A stretch of DNA of 64,000 nt from Sepiola atlantica (GCA_963556195.1 OY744533.1:51407808-51471807), one strand, 5' to 3'. Numbered from the stretch's first letter, positions 12,565 through 24,445 are shown. Numbers and translations are program-made. The notes: generated by a model from the sequence alone, not told the origin.

Positions 12565-13439
12565 TTAAAGGAATAGAAAAAAATAAATTATTTATCACTT
12601 TTCATAAGTAAAGTGATTGTTAAATAAAAAAAAATGGAGACATAAAATTTTTTTTTAGCTGATTAAGCTTTGTTTTTTTACAAGAAATAAATGTGTAAAC
12701 TTTAATCTGAAAAAATTATTTGCTAAATAAAAAGAAAAATAGCAAAACTTTATCTTTTGTGTAAAATTTAATAGATAATTATCTTCATTATTCTTGATTG
12801 GTCTTAAAGTCAGATTTCAGTGTTTAGATTGAAAGTCAATCTGATCCTACTGTGCTGCTGTGGAGGTAACTCAGGGTTGTATCGTCGGTCTTATGCCACT
12901 AAATTGAAGTCTGATGCTATGAGTACCGCATGCATTCTGGCTGATTTCTCTGTCAATCATTCTGTTTCCACTCTGTTTATAAGATCTGCACAACTTAGTC
13001 AGGAACTTGGGTAAGTGGTCGGTTCTGTTGGCAATTCCTAAGAAAAAAAAAACTCACCATGAACAATAGCAGATGTTTATTGGAACAAAGGTGTGTACAA
13101 TAGTAAAAAGCAAAAGTTCTGTTGATCTTATCAGGGAGAAAAGACAACACAAAGAATTTGACTGGTGCTAAGGCTTGCTTATGGAGACTAGAAATTTACT
13201 TTATGCTTTTGTCCCTTAAAGAAAGGTCAAATTTGGAAAGAATTTTTCATAGTCTTTTGAATTTTTGTTTTCGATTGGTCACCGACTTTGGTTCCTCTCT
13301 CAGTCTGTCTGTCTATCTCTCAAACTGATCGACTGTCTTCTGGTGAGTTCTCCAAGCATCAGTTCTTTTATTGAGAACTTTTTCTGCAGATGAGTTTGTG
13401 ATTTGTGAACCAATCACAAATCATTTAACATTTTCTGAT
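12565..13439. other. A/T-rich non-coding stretch
   Basis: No gene was recognised. Short frames at 12820-13014 and 13122-13328 have no family resemblance and no splice signals worth trusting. Confidence 0.4.
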
Positions 13440-13720
13440 CAATGATTGTTTGGCCAATGAGAGCTTTTATTTCACTCAAAATGGTGGACTTTAAATTCAG
13501 TTCCGTTCAAATTCCATTGTCTAAGATCCTTGTCGATAGTTTGCATCCAAGTTTTCTTGGGTCACCCCATTTTCCTCTAGCCTTTCACCTTAAGATCTCT
13601 GCATTTTCTTATCCAAGAATCGCTCCTCTCAACATGGCCAAACTAATGTAGCCGACTGACCAGCTGATCAAGCTTTGGTAAATTTAACCTTGCCAACAGA
13701 ATGTTGGAGCTGATATGCCG
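13440..13720 (-). mobile_element. LINE C-terminal relic; family C
   Basis: On the minus strand, broken frames resemble the end of a LINE protein: a CRDLKVKG-like piece, then PKKTWMQTIDKDLRQWN. That matches the ...CRDLRLD..., PKETWKETIRQD..QW arrangement seen at 24694-25165 (-). At least one stop and a frameshift are present. It is old and inactive. Confidence 0.5.
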
Positions 13721-15500
13721 GGTCTTATGTGACCCGACATTGCATATATCCATCTGATCATTGTATTACTACTGTGTATTTTTAATTACTCCATAATGGA
13801 TATGTATTCTAAAGATCAGTTTCACAAAAATGAGTGATTTCTGTACATATTCAGAAATAATTTCTTCACTTTTGAAGTTCATGAAACCCCAAATCGTAGT
13901 TATTGCTGATTTTATGTGTTTTAAGCAGTGTCATTGCACTTAGCTATTCGGTCGACTCTAGGCCCCTTAATTTTCTTAATTTTCTCGAGTAAACTGCTTC
14001 TTCCTGTATTTACTGCGATTCACATGCCAAGTGATAGATGTCTGTTTTCCGTTATCGCTAGAACACCATGATACAAAAGAAAGTAATCTGAGCAGAACGT
14101 CAATGAGGAAAGTTAAAATTGAAGTCTGAAAATGCTGTCTGTGTCTCAGGTCTGACATTGGAAGAATTTGGGGCATAATTAAGATTGAAGCAAGTATTTA
14201 ATTATGATGAAAACTGATTCTTTTTAAAAATATGTTAAAGGAAATGCATATGACATGTGAAAACATTTTGACAGATTGACTCTTGCTTTGTAGCAATGCC
14301 AGTGGGATGCATGTTTATCATCCTGAGAACCCTAGGGTATTAAAAATGGCAATGCGATTTAAAGCCAGTTGTCTTTTATATGAGGACTAATAATGTTATA
14401 TATTGGTGGGTACGTTTACTAGTAGATATATTAGTTAGTATTTATCACTGACATTTATATGGTTATTATGTTGGAAAACAGGAAACATTTCAAACAGGGA
14501 TCACAGGATTAACCCTGCTGAACAATGAGAACCAGAAGCTAATGATGCAGCTACACATGACCAATAGAGAGAGTGGTGGTTGAAGGATCGTCAGTTTTGG
14601 TGGGAGCCTCCATGAGATAAGACTTATAAGAAATGGTCTTAAAAACTCATAATAATTAAGCAATGTGCTTAAAACATAAGTAACTTTCTCTCTTTCTCTT
14701 CCCATGGATCACTAAACAGTTTCTTTTATTGAATAGATCCACAGAGCTTTTTGCCACAAGTATGCGAAAATACCTCCTAATAAAAAAAAAATGCTTCTAA
14801 TATGTCTGCTTGTGTTTGATAATGTTTTGTGCTCATCATGCTTAGATAGTTGAAGAATTTGATTTTATCACAGTGACGTTCCTGCCACTTGAAACAATTC
14901 CACCAATCAAATCAACAGATAAGTTTAAATTTCAAGAAGCTCTCCACCAAAGCACTTTTTCTAAAATAATGTGAGATCATTTCTGATGCTTAAAACTTTG
15001 GGAAGATCCGCTTCAACATTCTCCACTGCCAAAGTCTTATTGACAAAACCGAGAAATAAATGACTTAAATGGATCATGAATTCAGCCTGGATGAACCTTT
15101 GCCTTAAGTTGCTAGCATAGAGAAATTTGTGAAGTTTTAAAACTGTTTTAAACAACTTTGTGTCTGGCAAAAACATGCGTCCGGGTGTCGACAATGCTTA
15201 TATTGTAAACATGCATTATACTGCATGTTTAGATGCATGCTAAAAACGGCAGCCCTGCAATGGGAAAAATATTTAGTTAAGACAAGAGACCACCCAAGAA
15301 ATTGGCCAGCCTCTTTGAAGACTATTGGCTTCTTGAAAACGAGAGTTCATGTTGAGAAAACGGATCACTTGAAATTCTACAGAATTTATGTCCACTCCAG
15401 GTAATAGACACCCTGGTCAGTCGATTCTTATGTCCGTAGATTAAATTGCCGATAATTCGCAAGTAGTGTTGCTGTGTTACCTACTCCGAATTACAGGATA
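13721..15500. other. Non-coding stretch
   Basis: No gene was recognised. Minus-strand frames at 13976-14176, 14490-14705 and 14961-15194 were read and match no family I know. Confidence 0.4.
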
Positions 15501-15528
15501 TCTATATATATATATATATATATATATT
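15501..15528. repeat. (TA)n microsatellite
   Basis: About 13 uninterrupted TA units. Confidence 0.9.
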
Positions 15529-15544
15529 TTAAATGTATACATAC

Positions 15545-15622
15545 ATAAAAGTAATCTGGCCCACAGCCGTCACCAGCATGTCTAACTTACACAGAGATCG
15601 AACCCTCGATGCTGATGTCTAT
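15545..15622 (-). mobile_element. Possible tRNA-like SINE fragment
   Basis: On the minus strand a CGAGGGTTCCGATCTC stretch resembles a pol III B box (GGTTCGANTCC) with one extra base, followed by TAAGTTAGACATGCTGG. There is no clear A box. This is a weak call. Confidence 0.3.
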
Positions 15623-15625
15623 TCT

Positions 15626-15779
15626 GTAATTATTTTTATAGGTGGTTTTCAGCTCGTTGTTATTGAGCTTACTATTATTTTTTTCTGCATCTTAATCACT
15701 TAGGAAGTGAAACAATTAAAAAAAAATAATAGTAAGCTCAATAACAACGAGCTGAAAATCACCTATAAAAATAATTACA
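15626..15779. repeat. Hairpin: 60-base inverted repeat, one mismatch
   Basis: Arms 15626-15685 and about 15719-15779 are inverted copies with a single G/A difference, separated by roughly 33 bases. The arms include TTCAGCTCGTTGTTATTGAG. Such high arm identity implies recent origin or gene conversion. It is probably a small foldback element. Confidence 0.9.
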
Positions 15780-16849
15780 TAGAAATCATATATATATATA
15801 TGATATATTCCAGTAAAATGGGTAGAGAAGATTGGTTGGTCTCTGTTTGTCTGAGAGACAGATGGGTCTTAAACTGACCAATCTGTTTTATGTTCGGTTG
15901 GAAGTGACTGTCGTTCTGATTGCAAGTCTGTCGTTTATTAGAGAAACCAAGTATCACTGTAACTTCACAAAATAAAATATTGTTACTTGTTTTAAGACTC
16001 TGAGTTGTAATTTTATGTGAAAGGGAAGTCCCTTTGTTACAGCGCTTACTGAAACCACATGATTGACACTAAGGCTCATGTCAAAATAAGGCACCAAATT
16101 TGGAGACAGACAACGAGCAGACGTTCATGGCCTGTGCAGTCAATGCAAACTAACACAAGTTCACAATGTAGAGGAGTTATTTGAGGAGCACAAAACTGAG
16201 CTGTCTCCAGGTGAACTTGTACTCTTTCATCAAAAGCAACAAAGGGAAATAATGGAGAAATTATTATCACGAGAAACGGAGAGACGGAAGGGTGTGCCTA
16301 GTGCACTAATTCTGTACAAAATGGGGTGAAGTTAAACATTTTATTGAAAAATATCACCCTAGTAAAACGGTGGCAAACTGTTGATTGTCAATGCAATGTT
16401 TCATCTTGGAAGGACACCATCCACTCCCAAACTCCATTTTTTTTTTCTTCCTTTTCTCCTTCATAAGTCCCACTCCCACTTAGAGATCAGCAGAAAACAG
16501 TAAGCTCTCTATTCTTTAGAAAGAGTTAAGAGGGTCTTACTAACCAGTTTGTTTTTGTGGTCCCACTCCCCACTGCCAATGAATTTGTACAGACAAATAT
16601 TTATGAATAAAATTTAAATTTTCCAACACTTTGGGGATATTTTAAGTAGGATGGTCCCTACAGTAAAGGTAGTATTGTTGTGACTTCAATGGTTCTAGCC
16701 AAGAGTAGAATAAACAAATATGTTATAGTAGACAAAAGATGACAATTTGCCACAGACTTTTGATGACCATGTGCCTAATTTGTTCAAAATGTAACCATTA
16801 TATTTTTTGCAAATAAAAGAAATGCAGTGTTGAAATGCTTCTGAACTTA
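15780..16849. other. Non-coding stretch
   Basis: No gene was recognised. A short TA run lies near 15789. The minus-strand frame at 16076-16270 has no family resemblance. Confidence 0.4.
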
Positions 16850-16950
16850 TGCCATTTTTATTTTTGTCCCAATCAAGATTTCCTATTTTTGGGGGAGCTG
16901 AATTTTCTCCAAATTAAAAACCGATCCTGTGTCTAACTCAGCCCTCGTTG
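16850..16950 (+). repeat. Dispersed repeat R4, copy 1
   Basis: About 100 bases match 42298-42396 in the same orientation. Shared blocks are TTTTTATTTTTGTCCCAATC, GGAGCTG and AAAAACCGA, ending in TGTCTAACTC. The end resembles the CTAACTCAGC end of the element at 12371-12564, so it may be related. Confidence 0.6.
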
Positions 16951-17029
16951 GAAGGCAAGTAAATAGAGACATTGTACTTAAAGATGACCGTGTTATAGCC
17001 TGCAGGGAATCAGTCGCGTATTAATGTGT

Positions 17030-17285
17030 TCCAAAGATTCTTGGAAAGAATCTTTGTTAATGCAAATTTTAGGTACACAGAAGAAAAGAAAGGAAAGTTC
17101 TTGGCGGTAAAGACTTGCTGTAAATGTTTTACAGGGAGGAACCAGAGATTGGAGCTCGATCGAGCACTTTCCATGGAAATAACAATAGAGTAGAGAGAGA
17201 CTAGTAACGTCTCTTCCGTGAGAAAGGGGTTTAAGGAAGACTTAGTTTCTTTATGGAAAAATAATTTTCTCTTCATGAAGAAATC
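17030..17285 (-). mobile_element. LINE relic, CR1/Jockey-like; family B
   Basis: The minus strand reads LNPFLTEETLLVSLYSIVISM, similar to the corresponding plus-strand segment at about 3908-3990, then ..FTAKNFPFFSS.. and LTKILSKNLWNTL. It aligns with the C-terminal region and its shifted frame in the copy at 3900-4412. It is truncated at both ends. Confidence 0.6.
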
Positions 17286-17715
17286 TGTTTAAGAAGAAAG
17301 TTAGGTTTTTACTGTAAAATAATTTTGATGTAGGGTCACCTTGAGATCTAAAGATTATTTCCAGATTCCGGTTTGCAAGGATGAAATGGTTGAGAAATGT
17401 TCTTAGGCATCTCACCTTAAATCCTTTGGGTTAATCTACATCATCTGAATGTTTGAAAGATGAATAGCTGTGTTAGCAATTGAAAACTATTGGGGCATAA
17501 ACTAACAATGTAAATAAATATGCATCTTATGACAAATGAATGATTCTCTGATTAGAAAATTGAATTGAAAATAGGTACTTTTTTGTATTGTTTATTTATG
17601 GTGAAATTATTTATATTTGTTTTATTGTATTTCTTTTCTCTTTATCTTCCCTTGTCTATCTTTTTTACTCTTTTTATACTCTTCGCTAGTTTTCAGCTCT
17701 CTTTCTTGTTGCTTC
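17286..17715. other. Non-coding spacer before the satellite
   Basis: A/T-rich, grading into pyrimidine-rich DNA from about 17620. No gene was recognised. Confidence 0.4.
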
Positions 17716-20700
17716 TCACTCTCTCTCCTCCTCTCTCTCTTTCCTCGTCGCTGTCTCTCTCTCTCTTTCCTCGTCGCTGTCTCTCTCTCTCTTTCCTCGT
17801 CGCTGTCTCTCTCTCTCTCTTTCCTCGTCGCTGTCTCTCTCTCTCTCTTTCCTCGTCGCTGTCTCTCTCTCTCTTTCCTCGTCGCTGTCTCTCTCTCTCT
17901 TTCCTCGTCGCTGTCTCTCTCTCTCTTTCCTCGTCGCTGTCTCTCTCTCTCTTTCCTCGTCGCTGTCTCTCTCTCTCTTTTCTCGTCGCTGTCTCTCTCT
18001 CTCTTTCCTCGTCGCTGTCTCTCTCTCTCTTTCCTCGTCGCTGTCTCTCTCTCTCTTTCCTCGTCGCTGTCTCTCTCTCTCTTTCCTCGTCGCTGTCTCT
18101 CTCTCTCTTTCCTCGTCGCTGTCTCTCTCTCTCTTTCCTCGTCGCTGTCTCTCTCTCTCTTTCCTCGTCGCTGTCTCTCTCTCTCTTTCCTCGTCGCTGT
18201 CTCTCTCTCTCTTTCCTCGTCGCTGTCTCTCTCTCTCTTTCCTCGTCGCTGTCTCTCTCTCTCTTTCCTCGTCGCTGTCTCTCTCTCTCTTTCCTCGTCG
18301 CTGTCTCTCTCTCTCTTTCCTCGTCGCTGTCTCTCTCTCTCTTTCCTCGTCGCTGTCTCTCTCTCTCTTTCCTCGTCGCTGTCTCTCTCTCTCTTTCCTC
18401 GTCGCTGTCTCTCTCTCTCTTTCCTCGTCGCTGTCTCTCTCTCTCTTTCCTCGTCGCTGTCTCTCTCTCTCTTTCCTCGTCGCTGTCTCTCTCTCTCTTT
18501 CCTCGTCGCTGTCTCTCTCTCTCTTTCCTCGTCGCTGTCTCTCTCTCTCTCTTTCCTCGTCGCTGTCTCTCTCTCTCTTTCCTCGTCGCTGTCTCTCTCT
18601 CTCTTTCCTCGTCGCTGTCTCTCTCTCTCTCTCTCTCTTCGTCGCTGTCTCTCTCTCTCTCTCTTCGTCGCTGTCTCTCTCTCTCTCTCTCTCTTCGTCG
18701 CTGTCTCTCTCTCTCTCTCTTCGTCGCTGTCTCTCTCTCTCTCTCTTCGTCGCTGTCTCTCTCTCTCTCTCTTCGTCGCTGTCTCTCTCTCTCTTCGTCG
18801 CTGTCTCTCTCTCTCTTCGTCGCTGTCTCTCTCTCTTCGTCGCTGTCTCTCTCTCTCTTCGTCGCTGTCTCTCTCTCTCTTCGTCGCTGTCTCTCTCTCT
18901 CCTCGTCGCTGTCTCTCTCTCTCCTCGTCGCTGTCTCTCTCTCTCCTCGTCGCTGTCTCTCTCTCTCCTCGTCGCTGTCTCTCTCTCTCCTCGTCGCTGT
19001 CTCTCTCTCTCCTCGTCGCTGTCTCTCTCTCTCCTCGTCGCTGTCTCTCTCTCTCCTCGTCGCTGTCTCTCTCTCTCCTCGTCGCTGTCTCTCTCTCTCC
19101 TCGTCGCTGTCTCTCTCTCTCCTCGTCGCTGTCTCTCTCTCTCCTCGTCGCTGTCTCTCTCTCTCCTCGTCGCTGTCTCTCTCTCTCCTCGTCGCTGTCT
19201 CTCTCTCTCCTCGTCGCTGTCTCTCTCTCTCCTCGTCGCTGTCTCTCTCTCTCCTCGTCGCTGTCTCTCTCTCTCCTCGTCGCTGTCTCTCTCTCTCCTC
19301 GTCGCTGTCTCTCTCTCTCCTCGTCGCTGTCTCTCTCTCTCCTCGTCGCTGTCTCTCTCTCTCCTCGTCGCTGTCTCTCTCTCTCCTCGTCGCTGTCTCT
19401 CTCTCTCCTCGTCGCTGTCTCTCTCTCTCCTCGTCGCTGTCTCTCTCTCTCCTCGTCGCTGTCTCTCTCTCTCCTCGTCGCTGTCTCTCTCTCTCTCTCT
19501 CCTCGTCGCTGTCTCTCTCTCTCTCTCTCCTCGTCGCTGTCTCTCTCTCTCTCTCTCCTCGTCGCTGTCTCTCTCTCTCTCTCTCCTCGTCGCTGTCTCT
19601 CTCTCTCTCTCTCCTCGTCGCTGTCTCTCTCTCTCTCTCTCCTCGTCGCTGTCTCTCTCTCTCTCTCTCCTCGTCGCTGTCTCTCTCTCTCTCTCTCCTC
19701 GTCGCTGTCTCTCTCTCTCTCTCCTCGTCGCTGTCTCTCTCTCTCTCTCTCTCTCCTCGTTGCTGTCTCTCTCTCTCTCTCTCCTCGTTGCTGTCTCTCT
19801 CTCTCTCTCTCTCTCTCCTCGTTGCTGTCTCTCTCTCTCTCTCTCTCTCTTCGTCGCTGTCTCTCTCTCTCTCTCTTCGTCGCTGTCTCTCTCTCTCTTT
19901 CTTCGTCGCTGTCTCTCTCTCTCTTTCTTCGTCGCTGTCTCTCTCTCTCTTTCTTCGTCGCTGTCTCTCTCTCTCTTTCTTCGTCGCTGTCTCTCTCTCT
20001 CTTTCTTCGTCGCTGTCTCTCTCTCTCTTTCTTCGTCGCTGTCTCTCTCTCTCTTTCTTCGTCGCTGTCTCTCTCTCTCTTTCTTCGTCGCTGTCTCTCT
20101 CTCTCTTTCTTCGTCGCTGTCTCTCTCTCTCTTTCTTCGTCGCTGTCTCTCTCTCTCTTTCTTCGTCGCTGTCTCTCTCTCTCTTTCTTCGTCGCTGTCT
20201 CTCTCTCTCTTTCTTCGTCGCTGTCTCTCTCTCTCTTTCTTCGTCGCTGTCTCTCTCTTTCTTCGTCGCTGTCTCTCTCTCTCTTCGTCGCTGTCTCTCT
20301 CTCTCTTCGTCGCTGTCTCTCTCTCTCTTTCCTCGTCGCTGTCTCTCTCTCTCTTCGTCGCTGTCTCTCTCTCTCTTCGTCGCTGTCTCTTTCTCTCTCT
20401 GTCGCTGTCTCTCTCTCTCTTCGTCGCTGTCTCTCTCTCTCTATGTCGCTGTCTCTCTCTCTCTTCGTCGCTGTCTCTCTCTCTCTTCGTCGCTGTCTCT
20501 CTCTCTCTTCGTCGCTGTCTCTCTCTCTCTTCGTCGCTGTCTCTCTCTCTCTTCGTCGCTGTCTCTCTCTCTCTTCGTCGCTGTCTCTCTCTCTCTTCGT
20601 CGCTGTCTCTCTCTCTCTTCGTCGCTGTCTCTCTCTCTCTCTTCGTCGCTGTCTCTCTCTCTCTCTTCGTCGCTGTCTCTCTCTCTCTCTTCGTCGCTGT

Positions 20701-23697
20701 CTCTCTCTCTCTCTTCGTCGCTGTCTCTCTCTCTCCTCGTCGCTGTCTCTCTCTCTCTCCTCGTCGCTGTCTCTCTCTCTCTCTCTCCTCGTCGCTGTCT
20801 CTCTCTCTCTCTCTCCTCGTCGCTGTCTCTCTCTCTCTCTCTCCTCGTCGCTGTCTCTCTCTCTCCTCGTCGCTTTCTCTCTCTCTCTCTCTCCTCGTCG
20901 CTCTCTCTCTCTCTCTCTCTCCTCGTCGCTCTCTCTCTCTCTCTCTCTCCTCGTCGCTCTCTCTCTCTCTCTCTCTCCTCGTCGCTCTCTCTCTCTCTCT
21001 CTCTCCTCGTCGCTCTCTCTCTCTCTCTCTCTCTCCTCGTCGCTCTCTCTCTCTCTCTCTCTCTCTCCTCGTCGCTGCTTCTCTCTCTCTCTCCTCGTCG
21101 CTGCTTCTCTCTCTCACTCCTCGTCGCTGCTTCTCTCTCTCTCTCTCCTCGTTGCTGTCTCTCTCTCTCCTCGTTGCTGTCTCTCTCTCTCCTCGTTGCT
21201 TTCTCTCTCTCTCCTCGTTGCTGTCTCTCTCTCTCTCTCTTCGTCGCTGTCTCTCTCTCTCTCTCTTCGTCGCTGTCTCTCTCTCTCTTTCTTCGTCGCT
21301 GTCTCTCTCTCTCTTTCTTCGTCGCTGTCTCTCTCTCTCTTTCTTCGTCGCTGTCTCTCTCTCTCTTTCTTCGTCGCTGTCTCTCTCTCTCTTTCTTCGT
21401 CGCTGTCTCTCTCTCTCTTTCTTCGTCGCTGTCTCTCTCTCTCTTCGTCGCTATCTCTCTCTCTCTTCGTCGCTGTCTCTCTCTCTCTTCGTCGCTGTCT
21501 CTCTCTCTCTTCGTCGCTGTCTCTCTCTCTCTCTTCGTCGCTGTCTCTCTCTCTCTCTCGTCGCTGTCTCTCTCTCTCTCTTCGTCGCTGTCTCTCTCTC
21601 TCTCTTCGTCGCTGTCTCTCTCTCTCTCTTCGTCGCTGTCTCTCTCTCTCTCTTCGTCGCTGTCTCTCTCTCTCTCTTCGTCGCTGTCTCTCTCTCTCCT
21701 CGTCGCTGTCTCTCTCTCTCTCTCTCCTCGTCGCTGTCTCTCTCTCTCTCTCCTCGTCGCTGTCTCTCTCTCTCTCTCTCCTCGTCGCTGTCTCTCTCTC
21801 TCTCTCTCCTCGTCGCTGTCTCTCTCTCTCTCTCTCCTCGTCGCTGTCTCTCTCTCTCCTCGTCGCTTTCTCTCTCTCTCTCTCTCCTCGTCGCTCTCTC
21901 TCTCTCTCTCTCTCCTCGTCGCTCTCTCTCTCTCTCTCTCTCCTCGTCGCTCTCTCTCTCTCTCTCTCTCCTCGTCGCTCTCTCTCTCTCTCTCTCTCTC
22001 TCCTCGTCGCTCTCTCTCTCTCTCTCTCTCTCCTCGTCGCTCTCTCTCTCTCTCTCTCTCTCCTCGTCGCTGTCTCTCTCTCTCTCTCTCCTCGTCGCTG
22101 TCTCTCTCTCTCTCTCCTCGTCGCTGTCTCTCTCTCTCTCCTCGTCGCTGTCTCTCTCTCTCTCTCTCTCTCCTCGTCGCTGTCTCTCTCTCTCTCTCTC
22201 TCTCTCCTCGTCGCTGTCTCTCTCTCTCTCTCTCTCTCTCCTCGTCGCTGTCTCTCTCTCTCTCTCTCTCTCTCTCCTCGTCGCTGTCTCTCTCTCTCCT
22301 CGTCGCTGTCTCTCTCTCTCTCCTCGTCGCTGTCTATCTCTCTCTCCTCGTCGCTGTCTCTCTTTTCCATCGTCGCTGTCTCTCTCTCTCTCCTCGTCGC
22401 TGTCTCTCTCTCTCCTCGTCGCTGTCTCTCTCTCTCCTCGTCGCTGTCTCTCTCTCTCTTCGTCGCTGTCTCTCTCTCTCTCCTCGTCGCTGTCTCTCTC
22501 TCTCTCCTCGTCGCTGCTTCTCTCTCTCTCTCCTCGTCGCTGCTTCTCTCTCTCTCTCTCTCTCCTCGTTGCTGTCTCTCTCTCTCTCTCTCTCCTCGTT
22601 GCTGTCTCTCTCTCTCTCTCTCCTCGTTGCTGTCTCTCTCTCTCTCTCTCCTCGTCGCTGTCTCTCTCTCTCTCTCTCCTCGTCGCTGTCTCTCTCTCTC
22701 TCTCTCTCTCCTCGTCGCTGTCTCTCTCTCTCTCTCTCCTCGTCGCTCTCTCTCTCTCTCCTCGTCGCTGTCTCTCTCTCTCTCTCTCTCTCTCCTCGTC
22801 GCTGTCTCTCTCTCTCTCTCTCCTCGTCGCTGTCTCTCTCTCTCTCTCTCCTCGTCGCTGTCTCTCTCTCTCTCTCTCCTCGTCGCTGTCTCTCTCTCTC
22901 TCTCTCTCCTCGTCGCTGTCTCTCTCTCTCTCTCTCCTCGTCGCTGTCTCTCTCTCTCTCTCTCCTCGTCGCTGTCTCTCTCTCTCTCTCTCCTCGTCGC
23001 TGTCTCTCTCTCTCTCTCTTCGTCGCTGTCTCTCTCTCTCTCTCTTCGTCGCTGTCTCTCTCTCTCTTCGTCGCTGTCTCTCTCTCTCTCCGTCGCTGTC
23101 TCTCTCTCTCCTCGTCGCTGTCTCTCTCTCTCCTCGTCGCTGTCTCTCTCTCTCCTCGTCGCTGTCTCTCTCTCTCCTCGTCGCTGTCTCTCTCTCTCCT
23201 CGTCGCTGTCTCTCTCTCTCTCCTCGTCGCTGTCTCTCTCTCTCTCCTCGTCGCTGCTTCTCTCTCTCTCCTCGTCGCTGTCTCTCTCTCTCTCTCTCTC
23301 CTCGTCGCTGTCTCTCTCTCTCTCTCTCTCCTCGTCGCTGTCTCTCTCTCTCTCCTCGTCGCTGTCTCTCTCTCTCTCTCTCCTAGTTGCTGTCTCTCTC
23401 ACTCTCTCTCTCCTCGTTGCTGTCTCTCTCTCTCTCCTCGTTGCTGTCTCTCTCTCTCTCTCTCCTCGTTGCTGTCTCTCTCTCTCTCTCTCCTCGTTGC
23501 TGTCTCTCTCTCTCTCTCTCCTCGTTGCTGTCTCTCTCTCTCTCTCCTCGTCGCTGTCTCTCTCTCTCTCTCTCTCTCCTCGTTGCTGTCTCTCTCTCTC
23601 TCTCTCCTCGTTGCTGTCTCTCTCTCTCTCTCTCTCTCTCCTCGTTGCTGTCTCTCTCTCTCTCTCTCCTCGTTGCTGTCTCTCTCTCTCTGCTTGT
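17716..23697 (+). repeat. 6-kb CT-rich satellite, CTCGTCGCTGT core, with higher-order blocks
   Basis: About 240 units of mostly 22-28 bases each join a (CT)n run of variable length to a conserved core (TCCTCGTCGCTGT or a variant). Block 17737-18615 has a 26-base TTTCCTCGTCGCTG unit, 18620-18895 a TTCGTCGCTG variant, and 18896-19485 a 22-base CCTCGTCGCTG unit. From 19755 an ordered series of variants (CGTTGCTG, TTCGTCG, TTTCTTCGTCG, CCTCGTCG, CGCTTTCTC, CGCTCTCTC, CGCTGCTTC) runs to 21150 and is repeated to about 22565. A third, shorter and modified round follows. The strand has almost no A. Stop codons need both A and T, so the long open frames on both strands (up to 2112 codons) follow from composition and are not evidence of a gene. 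Each unit usually carries two CpG dinucleotides. Confidence 0.97.
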
Positions 23698-24198
23698 TTC
23701 CTTTTTTTCTTATTTATCTACTTCATACTGTACATCTGTACCATTTGTTCGTTTATGCTTTAAAAAACAACCTATGTTTGAGTTATTTCTTTGCCATCTT
23801 TTTCTTTGCAACTCTCTACATTATAAACTCTACTTCATGCCCATCAGTCTCCTTGGGCCAGTTACCCCCTTCTCTTCACTTCATTCTTGCAGAACATTAC
23901 TAGGTCAAACTCTGTTCTTATCGTTCATTAGCTAACATCTTTTAAGCCATCTTTACAAACAGTACTTCATTTTCCTATTTTCTTATAGTCAATCACTTCA
24001 TATAAATGCTTGACATTTTCTTTTCAATGTTTCCTCGCATCTTTTGTCTGTCACGTGTCACTTTGAAATAGCATTTAAATGCAAGTAAATGTAGAGATTG
24101 AATGGATGCATCTACGCCAGGTTGTTGCTCAAATTTCCTCTTCTATAAATTGTAATAAAAGCAATTAAACTTACCGTTTTTAATTGGTTAACCTTTTA
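23698..24198. other. Non-coding spacer after the satellite
   Basis: Ordinary A/T-rich DNA; no gene was recognised. Confidence 0.4.
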
Positions 24199-24445
24199 TC
24201 TATATAATAAAAGTGCAGGTATGTGTGTCCGGTTCACTTCAATAATCGCCAGTTTCAGCATTCGATCCCATTCTACTCTACCACTTTTTCTTTTTTTTTT
24301 TTTACTTAAAACATTCACCAACACGGTAGAGGGGGGGGGGGAGAGAACAATAGGCCGTTTCTTTTTTTATTCGACGTTATGCAATAGGTAGTACTTTCTC
24401 CTGTGCAACGCCGGGCGACAGGTTCCGCTAGTTTGTGAATAAAGT
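24199..24445. mobile_element. Short element with TCTATATAATAAAAGTG and GCAACGCCGGGCGA ends
   Basis: The left end TCTATATAATAAAAGTGCAGG and right end GCAACGCCGGGCGACAGG...CTAG are reminiscent of termini that recur widely in invertebrate repeats. Similar GGCATTGCCCGGGA or TGTTGCCCGG motifs occur at about 58290 and 2735. The middle holds a poly(G) run (24331-24341). The class is unresolved. Confidence 0.4.

Noticed and set aside
14961..15194. 77-codon minus-strand frame as a transposase piece
   Set aside because: It looked faintly transposase-like but no motif could be named.
17565..23903. 2112-codon frame and four other long frames in the CT satellite as a giant repetitive protein
   Set aside because: Tandem repeat without A on one strand cannot contain stops in either strand. 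The units change length in non-multiples of three, so no frame keeps a consistent peptide repeat, and no splice or start context supports a gene.
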